A stretch of 56,666 nucleotides of DNA from Verrucomicrobiaceae bacterium (GCA_009936795.1 JAACDM010000154.1:1-56666); one strand, 5' to 3'. Shown: positions 26,684 to 37,003, counted from the stretch's first letter. Notes: generated by a model not told the origin, from the letters alone. Made by a program: numbers and translations.

Positions 26684-29600
26684 ATGCAACCTAATAAATT
26701 CCTAACTCACGCTGGTGCCTGCCTTGGGTTTGCGTTTCTGACGCTTCCATTGCACGGCCAAACCCTATTTGAAGAGAGCTTTGATAGTGTCACGCTTGGG
26801 CCTAACGTTGATGAAACGGTTGAGAGTGATGCTGCTTGGTCAGCAACGCCACCTGAAGGGTGGACCGTGGATAATTCCAAGATGCCCATGGTGGATGGCG
26901 AACTGATCGGGACGACGGAGTGGCGTGGTTGGACGTTTGCGGATCCGGCTTGGTGGGCAAGCGTGGATGACCAACGTCGCTCGGAGTTTACCAACGCGAA
27001 TGGGGCTGCTGCAGTGGCTGATCCCGATGAGTGGGATGATGTGGAAGGTCCGGCGGGAGTCGGCAATTTCGAGTCTTACTTGATCTCTCCTGACATTGAT
27101 ATTGCAAGCGCTGCTGGTGGTTCAGCGTCTCTCGCATTCGATTTTAGCTGGCGTCCTGAGGGAAACCAAACGGGTAATGTGACTGTGGCCTTCGATGGCG
27201 GCGATTCTTCTGAGATCTTCAGGTTGGATACCGCGACATCGAACGATGACATGACGAACGAGAGCAGAACGGTAGCGTTCTCGGTGCCTGAGGGCGCGCA
27301 GATGATGAAGTTGAGTTTCGGGATGTTTGATGCGGGAAACAATTGGTTCTGGGCGATCGACAACGTTTCCATCTTGCCTTCGTCAGATCCTGTCTTGCCA
27401 TCTGGCCTTACGGGAACCAGTAATGTTCTGGCTAAAACTGTCACCTTGAGTTGGGAGTCTGCCTCGAACATTGCGGGCACCCTGGAGGTCTTGCGTGATG
27501 ATGTGATCATCGCGGAGTTGCCGATAGATGCGACGGAGTATGTGGACTCGGAGCCTCCTGGCAATGATGCCGATGGGCGCATTGCCTATGTCTATGGTCT
27601 GAGAGTGAAGGCGGACGGAATTGACGCTGAGGCGATCAGTCAAGAGATCGTGTATTCGACAGGGGCGTCGATGCGCACCCTTTTTGAGGAGAGCTTTGAT
27701 AGTGTTGTGTTGGGCGAGGCCGTTGATGAGCCCGGTTTGGGCGAGGGCATGGATTGGACGGCCGAACCTCCTGCCGGTTGGACGGTGGATAACTCAAAGA
27801 TGCCGATGGAAGATGATGAAGTCCTAGGAACGACGGAGTGGCGCGGCTGGACCTTTGCGGATCCGATCTTCTGGGCTCAAGTAGACGATCAAAGGCGCTC
27901 GGAATTCGTCAATGCTAGTGGTGCGGTGGCGATCGCGGACCCTGATGAGTGGGATGATGTAGGGGGACCGGCCGGGGTGGGCGCGTTTGAATCGTATCTC
28001 ATATCCCCCCCAATTAATGTGGTTGCTGAAGCTGGGGGAAATGTGTCTCTCGTCTTTGACTCGAGCTGGCGTCCCGAAGGCAATCAGAAGGGGAATGTCA
28101 CGGTGAGCTATGATGGTGGGGAGGCTCAGGAAGTTCTTCTGTTAAGCACTGCAACGACTCAGGATAACGAGACGAACGAGAAGAAGGTCCTTTCGTTGGC
28201 CATTCCAGCAGGGGCCCAAGAGATGGTCCTAACATTTGGCATGTTTGATGCCGGCAACAACTGGTTCTGGGCGATCGACAATGTCTTGGTGACGACCCTG
28301 GCTGTTCCAATCTGTCCAACCGCTTTGGCATCGAAAGTGGACCTGGAGGCCGAGACGGTGACCCTTAGCTGGATTGCAGGGGCGAACTTGGAGGATGCCG
28401 TGATCGAGGTGTGGCGAGATGGGAAAAGGATCGTAGGCGATCTCCCGGGAGATGCGGGAAGCTACGTGGATAACATCACTGGAGTCGACGTCAGCGAAAG
28501 CGTACTGTTTAGTTATGAGCTTCGCGGTGTTGGCGGACCTGTTGAGTGTGTGCCTCTTACGAGGACGGTTGTTTTCTCACAAGGGGCGATCTCGAAACTT
28601 GCGCAGTGGGACTTTGAAGAAGGTTCGGGAGTATTTGCTGCCAATAGCGAAGGCGATGGTCTTGTGGGTGACCTGGTAGATTTGACTGCCGACTCCTGGG
28701 TGGATGCAAACTTTCTGGGCGGAGCGTTGACCTTTGCCGGGGATGGCTACGTGGACTTGGGGACGAGTGAGGAAGACGATGCGGACCGGGCCAAGTCTGA
28801 TGCTCTTCGCCCTCAGGCTGGCCTGACTATTGCGGCTTGGGTGAACCCTGACGAGTTCACCGAATGGGCTGGTATCGCAGGAACGCTGTTCGACTCTGGT
28901 GCGAATGAAGGTGGTTTCTACCTCAACACACGGACTCCCAGCGATTACTCCTTCGCTCTCGCCACAGAAAGTGACGGACAGTTGACCTACCTGAGAACAG
29001 AAGGCGTTCCTGGAGAGTGGGCCTATGTGGTGGGGACGTATGACGGAGAGGAGCAACGGCTCTACCTTAATGGTGCCCTGGCTGATTCAAGGCCTGCTTC
29101 AGGACCGATCGACTACGATCCTGCGCCATTTGGGTTCCAGATTGGCACGTTCATTGACGACAACGAGGATGTTCGTTTTGCGGGGCAGATCACTCAGGTC
29201 GCTATGTGGAATGGTGCACTTAGCGAAGATCAGATCAACCTGCTCTTCGAGATTGGTCGAGCAGGTCAGAACATTGACCCAGCGCTTGATTCCGATGGCG
29301 ATGGTCTTCTCGATGAGTGGGAGATTGCCAACTTTGGCGACCTGACGGCGTTTAGCGCGCTCGATGATCCCGACAATGATCAGTTGATCAATCTTTCTGA
29401 GAACAGGGAAGGAACGGATCCTAATAAGGGAGATACTGATGATGATGGTGTGAGTGATAGCACAGAGATCGCTTTCGGGTCGGATGCGAATGATGGAAAC
29501 GCAAAGCCTGAAGCTACGGCCGTGGCCTTGCTCAAATCAAACAATGGCGTTCAAAGCTGGGATAGCCCTGAAGTATGGTCGGACGGGGCTGCTCCTAGCG

Positions 29601-30550
29601 GTTCTAAGACCTATTTCGCGAACGGTAGCTTTGCGCCCAATCTGAGGACGCCTTCTGGCGGCAATGGGAACTTTGGCGGCGCTTCACTAGAACTATTCAG
29701 CGGGTCACAGCTGTTCGTGCAGGGATCTGGTGCCAAGATCTCAGACTTGGTCCTCAAGGATGCTCGTCTTGTACAGGGAGGGACGGTTGGTAGCACCGTG
29801 CGACTCGAGGGGGAGATCTCGGTCGTCGAGCCCTCTTTCGTCTTCTTTGATCAAGATAATAGCACGTTTGAGATTGCTTCGACGATTAGCGGTGACCAGC
29901 AGCTGTCGCTCAGCCAGACATCGCCGTTCCGTCAGAAAGGCTTGGAAGGTGGAGAAGTTGCCTTGTCAGGAAATAATGAGGGATTCACTGGTGGCTGGGA
30001 AGTGCAGGGCATGATCGTGCGTTCTGGGAATAACAATGCCTTTGGTCAGTCTGACATCACTCTCATCGATGCCACGCTTGATCCGGATACAAATCTGAAC
30101 ATGCCTAACCAGAAGTTGGCCTTGATTGGGCAAGATGTGAGGATCGTGCTGGATAACGACATGGCTTTTGCTGAGGTGAGTGCAGGCGAGTTTGCCTTTC
30201 CGGAAGGCACTTACACGGCTGATGATCTCTTGGGCTTAGGCTTCACGGAAGACAATGTCTTCGATGGTGGTGGTGTTCTCGTCGTTGGCGGTGAGGTCGA
30301 ACCTGGGCCGATTCCTGGCACTGATCCTGAGTCGAGTGGAGATTTCCGCGTCACATCGATCGCAAGCGATGGAGACCAGATCCAAATTAGCTGGACAAGT
30401 GATGCGGAATCTTCCTACGCTGTGGAAACGAGCGCGGATGGCGAAGCTTGGCAGAATGCAGAGACCGGAATCGCCGGCGCTGGAGGAGAGACAAGCGCCA
30501 TGGTAAACCGCGCTGGTAAACTGCAGCTCATCCGTATTCGGAAAGAATAG
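26684..30550 (+). CDS. Giant secreted modular protein: two Trp-rich modules, LamG, TSP3, passenger-like region
   Basis: A 1,288-residue exported protein, signal peptide ending LPLHGQ. Order of parts: a Trp-rich extracellular module (residues 28-230), a fibronectin-like linker, a second copy of the module (about 333-537), another linker, a LamG domain (about 640-860), calcium-binding thrombospondin-3 repeats (DSDGDGLLDEWE, DDPDNDQLINLSE, DTDDDGVSD), a passenger-like beta-helix region (about 950-1190) and a C-terminal beta domain. No catalytic motif is visible, so it is probably a binding or adhesion protein for polysaccharide. A GTG eleven codons upstream is in frame, but the ATG at 26684 puts the signal peptide at the start. 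Its architecture from LamG onward parallels the decayed gene at 2095-6824. The type II secretion genes 9 kb away are a likely export route. Confidence 0.8.
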   Translation: MQPNKFLTHAGACLGFAFLTLPLHGQTLFEESFDSVTLGPNVDETVESDAAWSATPPEGWTVDNSKMPMVDGELIGTTEWRGWTFADPAWWASVDDQRRSEFTNANGAAAVADPDEWDDVEGPAGVGNFESYLISPDIDIASAAGGSASLAFDFSWRPEGNQTGNVTVAFDGGDSSEIFRLDTATSNDDMTNESRTVAFSVPEGAQMMKLSFGMFDAGNNWFWAIDNVSILPSSDPVLPSGLTGTSNVLAKTVTLSWESASNIAGTLEVLRDDVIIAELPIDATEYVDSEPPGNDADGRIAYVYGLRVKADGIDAEAISQEIVYSTGASMRTLFEESFDSVVLGEAVDEPGLGEGMDWTAEPPAGWTVDNSKMPMEDDEVLGTTEWRGWTFADPIFWAQVDDQRRSEFVNASGAVAIADPDEWDDVGGPAGVGAFESYLISPPINVVAEAGGNVSLVFDSSWRPEGNQKGNVTVSYDGGEAQEVLLLSTATTQDNETNEKKVLSLAIPAGAQEMVLTFGMFDAGNNWFWAIDNVLVTTLAVPICPTALASKVDLEAETVTLSWIAGANLEDAVIEVWRDGKRIVGDLPGDAGSYVDNITGVDVSESVLFSYELRGVGGPVECVPLTRTVVFSQGAISKLAQWDFEEGSGVFAANSEGDGLVGDLVDLTADSWVDANFLGGALTFAGDGYVDLGTSEEDDADRAKSDALRPQAGLTIAAWVNPDEFTEWAGIAGTLFDSGANEGGFYLNTRTPSDYSFALATESDGQLTYLRTEGVPGEWAYVVGTYDGEEQRLYLNGALADSRPASGPIDYDPAPFGFQIGTFIDDNEDVRFAGQITQVAMWNGALSEDQINLLFEIGRAGQNIDPALDSDGDGLLDEWEIANFGDLTAFSALDDPDNDQLINLSENREGTDPNKGDTDDDGVSDSTEIAFGSDANDGNAKPEATAVALLKSNNGVQSWDSPEVWSDGAAPSGSKTYFANGSFAPNLRTPSGGNGNFGGASLELFSGSQLFVQGSGAKISDLVLKDARLVQGGTVGSTVRLEGEISVVEPSFVFFDQDNSTFEIASTISGDQQLSLSQTSPFRQKGLEGGEVALSGNNEGFTGGWEVQGMIVRSGNNNAFGQSDITLIDATLDPDTNLNMPNQKLALIGQDVRIVLDNDMAFAEVSAGEFAFPEGTYTADDLLGLGFTEDNVFDGGGVLVVGGEVEPGPIPGTDPESSGDFRVTSIASDGDQIQISWTSDAESSYAVETSADGEAWQNAETGIAGAGGETSAMVNRAGKLQLIRIRKE
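26765..27370 (+). repeat. Trp-rich extracellular module, copy 1
   Basis: About 200 codons running from LFEESFDSV to NNWFWAIDN. Key positions are the GTTEWRGWTFADP stretch, QRRSEF, ADPDEWDDV, ESYLISP and SWRPEGNQ. It resembles choice-of-anchor J-type jelly-roll domains. Copies 2 and 3 lie at 27681 and 33234. Confidence 0.75.
27681..28293 (+). repeat. Trp-rich extracellular module, copy 2
   Basis: Second copy in the same protein, with most residues shared with copy 1 (SFDSV, GWTVDNSKMPM, GTTEWRGWTFADP, QRRSEF, ADPDEWDDV, NNWFWAIDN). The high identity indicates an internal duplication. Confidence 0.75.
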
Positions 30551-30583
30551 TCGGCTCACTTAATCCCACTCCAACTCACTTCT

Positions 30584-33500
30584 ATGAAACGCGCACACCT
30601 CGTACTCTCGCGGGTGCTTGCAGGCCTCAGCTTTGCTGGGCTTGCGGGCACGTCCATGGCCCAAGACGTCTCTTTAGTTAGGCGATTCGCAGCTTGGAAC
30701 GACTCGGCAGCTTGGTCAGACGGTGCTGCCGCCAGTTCCGGAAAGAGCTATGTGGTGGATGCTACGGGTCAGGATCTGACGAGCCCAAGGGCTTTCAGTC
30801 CTTCATTCCCTGGCGATTCGCTGGCGATTCAGAGCGGTGGTAACCTTGACCTGCGGCACTTTGGCGGATCGGCAAGCATCGCTGATCTGACGCTTTCCGG
30901 TGGGGCCATCACCCATGGTGCAGGACGCACCGTGGGTGTGGGCGGGCTGAATGAGGTCCTGACCGTGACAGAAGATTCGAGCCTCGTGGTTGTGCGCACC
31001 TCCCACACCATGGAAGTGCGATCCAAGCTTACGGGCGCGGGCGGTCTTACAGCGCAAGGGGCTAGTGTGGAGCCAGGTGATCGGGCGACCATTGCGTTGT
31101 TGGGTGTCGGAACTGATTATCCTGGAGAGTGGACGGTTTCGAATGTGACCCTCAACGCGGTGACGCCTGGTTCCATGGGGACTGGCAATGTGACCATTAC
31201 AGAAGGCACTTTGGATTTCGACTATCGCTACAGTAATCCTGAGGGCGCGTTGACGATTCAGGGAGCTGAAAGTCGCCTATTACTGGATCAGGACATCACT
31301 TTTGGGCAGGCGTTCTTCGGAGAGACCGAATTGCCTGATGGTGTGCACCCCTGGTCGTTCTTTGATGGCCTGGGTGCTGGCGAGCAGATTCTCGACGGCG
31401 GCGGTCGCTTGATCATTGGAGATCAGGATGCTGACGACGATGGCATGCCAGACGTGCTGGAGAACGAATTCTTCGGCGATACGAGTAAAGGTGCGGATGC
31501 TGATGAAGACGCAGATGGCCTTAGCAATGCTAGTGAAGTCGCCGGGAACAGTGATCTAACGAAAGCTGACACGGATGAGGATGGGTTGAATGACGGTATC
31601 GAGGTTGCTGCGGGATCGGATCCTAGAGTGGCTGATACCGACGGTGATGGCTTGAGTGACCAGGTGGAAGTGGAAACGGAACTTACGAATCCTCGATCGG
31701 TCGATACTGATGGCGATACTGTCAGTGATGGTGATGAGATAGCGAATGGCACGAAGCCATTGCTTGCCGATTCGGATTCGGATGGATTCGACGATGGCAC
31801 GGAACTGGCTGCGGGTTCTGACCCTAACAATGCTGATGATAAGCCAAGTGGTAGCTTCATTCCCGCCCAGGTTGAAATTGGGGCGCCGGTTCTCTTGGAC
31901 GTGGTCTTTGATGGTGGTGATCCCATTGCGACCAAAGAGGCGAATATGGCCTTGAATACTGATGAACCGGAAATCCTCTTTGTCACCACGGCGACGGATG
32001 GTGCCTTGAAAGATCCGGTTACCGGTGAGGATTCGCAACAGGCCGTTGTGGGATTCTTCATGGATCCACGTACGTTAGAGCAGACGCGCGATCCTTTCGT
32101 GATTTTAGGGAATCCTGACGGAGATCTCAAGCGCGTGGATGTGAAATACAATCCTGCATCGAAACAGTATGTCGTGGTTTCCGCCGCCCGTAGTTACCGG
32201 CCAAACTCGCAGGATTTGCCATTGATCGCGCTTGTGAACCCTAACAGCGTGGCTGGAGATGATAATCCCGTCGCCAAGGCGTTCGTGTATGACGGGGAAT
32301 CCACCGTGAGCTATGACGACGTCGCGGTCGCGGTGAGCACGAACAACGGGAACATTCTGGTCGTGGGCGAACACGATTTCGATGGCGAGGGCGAAGGGGT
32401 GGTGGGAGCCATGCTCGACAAGGATGGGAATATCCTGACACCGGAATTCACCAGGCTAGATCGCTTACAAGCCATTGGGGATGAGGACGATCCTGATGTG
32501 CTCTTTCTTCCTAATAATGATGTGTTTGTTTTTCTAGTCAATACGGATGGTGATGCTGCCCCAGACTTGTTGGATCGCATCACGGGCTCCGTGATCCAGC
32601 CAGTGCCCGACGCGGACGGCAAACTTCAGTTAGGTGATCAAGTTGTCTTGGGGGCGGACCGTAAAGAAGGTGTTGCCGAAGGACATCCAGCCGCTATTGA
32701 GAATCCTTTTACCAACGAGCTGATCGGTGCACTCGACTACAACAATGGAGCGGACGGTGGGGACCTCTTCTACTTTCAGGTAGGTGAGGCACCGACCTTT
32801 GAACTAACGACGACACGAGATCAGATACCCTATCTGGAAGCGTCGGGTAGTGCCCCCTACCAACAGCGGCACCCACAATTAGCTGCGGATCTGAATAGCG
32901 GTGTCATCGTCGTTGGCCACCACGTCCGATCAAGCACCGCTGATCCAGCGTTGCCGAACGGCTATGCGCTGACGGTTCTGGGTCCCGATGGCGCAGTGCT
33001 TCCCGGCCGCGGTGAGCTGAATAACGGCTTTCATGCCTTCTTGGAGAATGAGGCAGACACTGACAACGATGCGAATTGGACGAATGTGAAATATGATCCG
33101 CTGAGCGACTCCTTCATTGTGGTCTTTGCCGATTCTGCGGGTGAAACCAAGGTGGTCCGTTTCACGGTGGTTTCGAATCACTTGGAACAACCCAGCGAAC
33201 CCGAACCCGAGCCAGAGCCTGGCGACGGACCACTGTATAGCGAAGACTTTGAAGGCCTGACTCTTGGACCAAACGTTGATGAAAGCGTGGAAGGGGAGAT
33301 GGTCTGGACAAACGAGCCGCCTGCAGATTGGGTGATCGACAACAGCATGCTCTTTGGTGCGGATGAAGAAGGCGTGGGCGTGACGGAATGGAAGGGATGG
33401 GCATTTGCTAGTAAGGACTGGTGGATCGAAGCCGCTGAAGATCAGCGGCGTTCCGAGTGGCTCAGCGGCAAAGGGACGGTCGCCATCGCAGATCCGGACG

Positions 33501-35527
33501 AATGGGACGATCTGGGCTCTCCAGGAGGTCAGGAGCCCGGTGGATTTAACACCTTCATGACCACGCCGCCGATATCACTTGCAGGGCTTTCTGCCAATAC
33601 GGCGGTGCTCAGTTTTGACTCCAGTTGGCGCCCTGAGTTTGATGACAACTACCATCAGTCAGGCAATGCTACGGTCACCTTTGACGGTGGCGATGCGATC
33701 GAACTCTTTGAATGGTTGTCCGACCCGGGCTCACCGAACTTCAAAGGCGAAGCGATCGATGAACGGGCTATCGTTCCCTTGAACAACCCGGACGGGGCTC
33801 AAAGTATGGTAATCACCTTTGGTGTGTTTGATGCAGGCAACGACTGGTGGTGGGCAATCGACAACATTGAAGTGGCCACAGGCGCGGTGCTCTCGAAGAT
33901 TGTTGGGCGGCGGAGTCGGGTTCTGTTAGAAATCACCGATACTGGGACTAGCAAGATTGATGAGAACAGCGTGGTGCTTCAGGTCGACGGTCAGATGGTC
34001 GCGGCCGATGTTTCAAAATCGGATGGTGTCGTGCGTATCGAGTACACGTCAACGCCTCCTTTCGTTTCGGGTTCCGTGCATGCTTATGTGATTCAAGCGT
34101 CGGATGAAGGAGGAGCTTCCGTGAACTTTGACGGCATCTTTGACGTCCCGGTCCCAACGTTGCCTGAAGATCCACTTCCAGGACCGGACGGAATCGATGG
34201 CGAGTTTGGCGTACGCTACATTTGGGGCGGTGGTACGTTCTCGAACATCAGTCATGTGGTGGACGCCCTCCAGGCGTTTGAGGCGGGCGCTTGGGAAGGC
34301 ATCGCATTAGACTTCACCCATTCCTATATCAATCATGGCGATGGCAACGGGCTGTTTCCCGAGGATGATTCGTATCCCGAGGAGGTGGAAGGCGATGAAG
34401 AGGGGCTGTGGAATGACGAGGACTTTGCGCAACTGTCTAAAGGGACTATTCGTGTGCCGGAGTCTGGTGAATACACCTTTGGGGTGCAGACCGATGATGG
34501 CTTTGCCTTGCGCATCTTCGGAGCGGAGTTCAGCAAAGTACAAGGAAATGGGCAGCTTGATCCTGGCAATGCCAATACGATGGCGCATCCTGGTACCACT
34601 GGAAACAGCTCTACCCGAGGCACGGTCACTCTTGCGAGAGGTGATTATGACATTGAGTTCGTTTGGTATGAGCGTGGTGGCGGCGATTTCGGTGAACTCT
34701 ACATTGCCAAAGGGGCTTTTGATGGTGATGCGGATACCGATACTTGGCAATTGTTAGGCAAGCCAGCCGATGGCGAAACTGCATTCGTGACGCTGGTCGG
34801 ATCGCCGCTGGTGCTTCCAGAAATCACCAGCTTTGCATTCGATGCGGACAAAGTGGTGATCGACTTCACGACCCCGGATGCCGACGCCGCTCATGAACTT
34901 CAGCAGAGCGCGGATCTGGTCGACTGGGAGTCGACCACGGTGGAGGAGTTGATCGACGTCGCGGAGGGCTTGACGCGTCGCTTTGATTTTCCACGGAGCG
35001 CCAGCACCGAGATTTACTATCGCGTGGCGGTGCTGCCGCCACCTGCACTGTTTGCGGATGACTTTGAGAATGGAGCAGGTGATTGGATCGCAGAAATCGC
35101 CGCTGGTGATACGGCCTGGGAGTTGGGGACGCCGAACGCTGGTGGACTGACTTCTGCAGCAAGTGGAGCGAACGCCTGGGGCACCGCCATTGCGGGTAAC
35201 TATGGTCCGGGCTCTGTCATTTCCTTGCGGTCGCCTGTGATTGATCTCACGGGGATTGGAAGACCCCAACTGAGTTTTAATTACTTCGTTGATTCGACGG
35301 AAGAGGTGGAAGGAGGTCAGCTGCGATTCCTGGATGAGGTAGGAGGTGAGCTCTTCACGCGCCAAGAGATCTTCTCTGGTAAAACCGAAACCTGGACTCC
35401 CTTCGCGTTGACGGTTCCTCGTGAAGCTCGGGATCAGAAGATCGTGATCGAGTTCCGTTTCCTGAGCGATCCTGAGGATGATGGTCGAGCTGGGTGGTAC
35501 CTCGATGATGTTGTCGTGGACCGTTGA
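30584..35527 (+). CDS. Giant secreted protein: passenger-like region, TSP3 array, propeller-like core, Trp-rich module, PA14-like and MAM-like ends
   Basis: A 1,647-residue exported protein with a signal peptide ending TSMAQ. The parts are a passenger-like beta region (about 25-280), a long thrombospondin-3 array (about 283-425, repeating DTDGDGLSD and similar), and a 450-residue region of repeated beta strands that looks like a propeller (about 425-865). Next come a Pro-Glu linker, the third copy of the Trp-rich module (about 884-1100), a domain resembling PA14 (about 1200-1400; VPESGEYTFGVQTDDGFAL) and a final MAM/jelly-roll domain (about 1490-1645) ending WYLDDVVVDR. No catalytic residues are recognised. 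The two genes sharing the module are adjacent and 33 bases apart, so they are probably co-transcribed and may act as a pair. Likely surface binding or adhesion. Confidence 0.78.
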   Translation: MKRAHLVLSRVLAGLSFAGLAGTSMAQDVSLVRRFAAWNDSAAWSDGAAASSGKSYVVDATGQDLTSPRAFSPSFPGDSLAIQSGGNLDLRHFGGSASIADLTLSGGAITHGAGRTVGVGGLNEVLTVTEDSSLVVVRTSHTMEVRSKLTGAGGLTAQGASVEPGDRATIALLGVGTDYPGEWTVSNVTLNAVTPGSMGTGNVTITEGTLDFDYRYSNPEGALTIQGAESRLLLDQDITFGQAFFGETELPDGVHPWSFFDGLGAGEQILDGGGRLIIGDQDADDDGMPDVLENEFFGDTSKGADADEDADGLSNASEVAGNSDLTKADTDEDGLNDGIEVAAGSDPRVADTDGDGLSDQVEVETELTNPRSVDTDGDTVSDGDEIANGTKPLLADSDSDGFDDGTELAAGSDPNNADDKPSGSFIPAQVEIGAPVLLDVVFDGGDPIATKEANMALNTDEPEILFVTTATDGALKDPVTGEDSQQAVVGFFMDPRTLEQTRDPFVILGNPDGDLKRVDVKYNPASKQYVVVSAARSYRPNSQDLPLIALVNPNSVAGDDNPVAKAFVYDGESTVSYDDVAVAVSTNNGNILVVGEHDFDGEGEGVVGAMLDKDGNILTPEFTRLDRLQAIGDEDDPDVLFLPNNDVFVFLVNTDGDAAPDLLDRITGSVIQPVPDADGKLQLGDQVVLGADRKEGVAEGHPAAIENPFTNELIGALDYNNGADGGDLFYFQVGEAPTFELTTTRDQIPYLEASGSAPYQQRHPQLAADLNSGVIVVGHHVRSSTADPALPNGYALTVLGPDGAVLPGRGELNNGFHAFLENEADTDNDANWTNVKYDPLSDSFIVVFADSAGETKVVRFTVVSNHLEQPSEPEPEPEPGDGPLYSEDFEGLTLGPNVDESVEGEMVWTNEPPADWVIDNSMLFGADEEGVGVTEWKGWAFASKDWWIEAAEDQRRSEWLSGKGTVAIADPDEWDDLGSPGGQEPGGFNTFMTTPPISLAGLSANTAVLSFDSSWRPEFDDNYHQSGNATVTFDGGDAIELFEWLSDPGSPNFKGEAIDERAIVPLNNPDGAQSMVITFGVFDAGNDWWWAIDNIEVATGAVLSKIVGRRSRVLLEITDTGTSKIDENSVVLQVDGQMVAADVSKSDGVVRIEYTSTPPFVSGSVHAYVIQASDEGGASVNFDGIFDVPVPTLPEDPLPGPDGIDGEFGVRYIWGGGTFSNISHVVDALQAFEAGAWEGIALDFTHSYINHGDGNGLFPEDDSYPEEVEGDEEGLWNDEDFAQLSKGTIRVPESGEYTFGVQTDDGFALRIFGAEFSKVQGNGQLDPGNANTMAHPGTTGNSSTRGTVTLARGDYDIEFVWYERGGGDFGELYIAKGAFDGDADTDTWQLLGKPADGETAFVTLVGSPLVLPEITSFAFDADKVVIDFTTPDADAAHELQQSADLVDWESTTVEELIDVAEGLTRRFDFPRSASTEIYYRVAVLPPPALFADDFENGAGDWIAEIAAGDTAWELGTPNAGGLTSAASGANAWGTAIAGNYGPGSVISLRSPVIDLTGIGRPQLSFNYFVDSTEEVEGGQLRFLDEVGGELFTRQEIFSGKTETWTPFALTVPREARDQKIVIEFRFLSDPEDDGRAGWYLDDVVVDR
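33234..33880 (+). repeat. Trp-rich extracellular module, copy 3
   Basis: The diverged third copy, in the downstream protein. It keeps LGPNVDESVEG, VTEWKGWAFA, QRRSEW, ADPDEWDDL, SWRPEF and a WWWAIDN end, with a short insertion near the middle. Confidence 0.7.
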
Positions 35528-35605
35528 GACTTTGCGACAAATACGGCCTCAATTGCATCGCTGTGTTGCCAGATGGTGGCTTGAGTGTTCGGTCTAGTTA
35601 TCGAC

Positions 35606-37003
35606 ATGCATCCCCTAGAAATCCATCCTCGCTGCACTCCTGAACTTGATCCTGAATTTCTCCCGGCTGCCTTGTGGACGCGGGCCTACGAGAAAGTTGT
35701 AGGCGAGTGCGTGAAAGCAGAAGCTGTTCGTGTCTGGTTGCAGGGGCAGACAACTGAATTGGCGGCGATACTAAAAATCTTTCCTCAGGGCGATCATTCA
35801 ACACTAACGGAATGTTATTTGGAGCGTGCGGTTAAGTTTTTACTTTGGCAGCGTGGCGGCCACACGGTGGTTTTGGAGGGTTGTCCTTGGCTTACTGAGT
35901 CGCTTCAAACCCGCTACGCGGCGGGTGGCGATCGCGCGTTTGATTGTGAATTCATGGGGAGAAAGCTTTTCTTCAAGGCACTCAACTTCACGAGCACTCC
36001 GATTGAGGATTCTGAGGAGGCTGCGGAAACGAGTTCTCTTGGGCGGCACCTCGATGGTTGCCGAATTGGGTTCGATTTGGGAGGTAGCGATCGGAAAGCA
36101 GCTGCTTTAATCGATGGGAAGGTGGTATTCTCTGAAGAGATCGCCTGGGACCCTTACTTTCAATCGGACCCGAACTACCAGTTCGCAGGCATTCGTGATT
36201 CCTTGCAGAGGGCAGCGTCTCACTTGCCGCAGGTTGATGCCATCGGCGGTAGTGCGGCAGGAGTGTATGTGAACAATGAGGTTCGTGCGGGGTCGCTTTT
36301 CAGGGGCATTCCAGATGATCTCTTCGAAGACCATGTGCGGCGTATCTTTCACCGTGTGATGGAGGCCGAAGGGTGGGCTGATAAGCCTTGGGATGTGGTG
36401 AATGATGGCGACGTCACAGCATTGGCGGCGTCGATGTCCCTGAACAATAATGCGGTGTTAGGCATTTCTATGGGTACTAGCCTCGCCGCAGGCTATGTAG
36501 ACCCTGGCGGAAGCATCAGGCCGTGGCTAAATGAACTTGCGTTTGCTCCCATAGACTATCGCTCGGATGCGCCGGTTGATGAGTGGTCGGGAGATCACGG
36601 CTGTGGCGTGCAGTATTTCTCTCAGCAGGGTGTTGCCCGATTGGTGCCTCAGGCTGGCATCGATCTCTCATCTGAGATGCCGTTTCCGGAGCAACTCGTT
36701 GAAGTTCAAAGGCTCATGGGTGAGGGCGACGAACGTGCGGCTAAGATCTACCGGACCATCGGCGTGTACTTTGGCTATGCGATTGCGCACTATCACAGCT
36801 TCTATAATTTCGAACGCCTTCTGATTCTTGGGAGGGTGACCTCGGGTGCGGGTGGGGAGAGCATTCTTGAGGAAGCAAAGAAAGTCCTTCAGTTAGAGTT
36901 TCCTGACCTGGCCGAGAAAACGTCCATGCATACACCAAGCGAGCAGGACAAGCGTCACGGGCAAGCGATCGCTGCTGCGAGTTTAGCTGCTCTGAACAAG
37001 TAA
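35606..37003 (+). CDS. ROK/hexokinase-like ASKHA-fold protein
   Basis: A 465-residue protein. About 145 residues of unrecognised N-terminal domain precede an actin-like ATPase fold of the ROK kinase kind: phosphate-1 loop GFDLGGSDRKAA at about 153, IGGSAAGVYV at about 213, the catalytic-Asp segment VNDGDVTALAA at about 265, GISMGTSLAAGY (phosphate 2), and a late adenosine loop GRVTSGAGG. The Cys-rich zinc motif of ordinary ROK sugar kinases is missing; only GDHGCGVQYF stands in its place. An in-frame GTG lies seven codons before the chosen ATG at 35606. It is followed after eight bases by the flavoprotein gene, so the two probably form an operon. It may phosphorylate a sugar or act as a regulator. 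Confidence 0.65.
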   Translation: MHPLEIHPRCTPELDPEFLPAALWTRAYEKVVGECVKAEAVRVWLQGQTTELAAILKIFPQGDHSTLTECYLERAVKFLLWQRGGHTVVLEGCPWLTESLQTRYAAGGDRAFDCEFMGRKLFFKALNFTSTPIEDSEEAAETSSLGRHLDGCRIGFDLGGSDRKAAALIDGKVVFSEEIAWDPYFQSDPNYQFAGIRDSLQRAASHLPQVDAIGGSAAGVYVNNEVRAGSLFRGIPDDLFEDHVRRIFHRVMEAEGWADKPWDVVNDGDVTALAASMSLNNNAVLGISMGTSLAAGYVDPGGSIRPWLNELAFAPIDYRSDAPVDEWSGDHGCGVQYFSQQGVARLVPQAGIDLSSEMPFPEQLVEVQRLMGEGDERAAKIYRTIGVYFGYAIAHYHSFYNFERLLILGRVTSGAGGESILEEAKKVLQLEFPDLAEKTSMHTPSEQDKRHGQAIAAASLAALNK

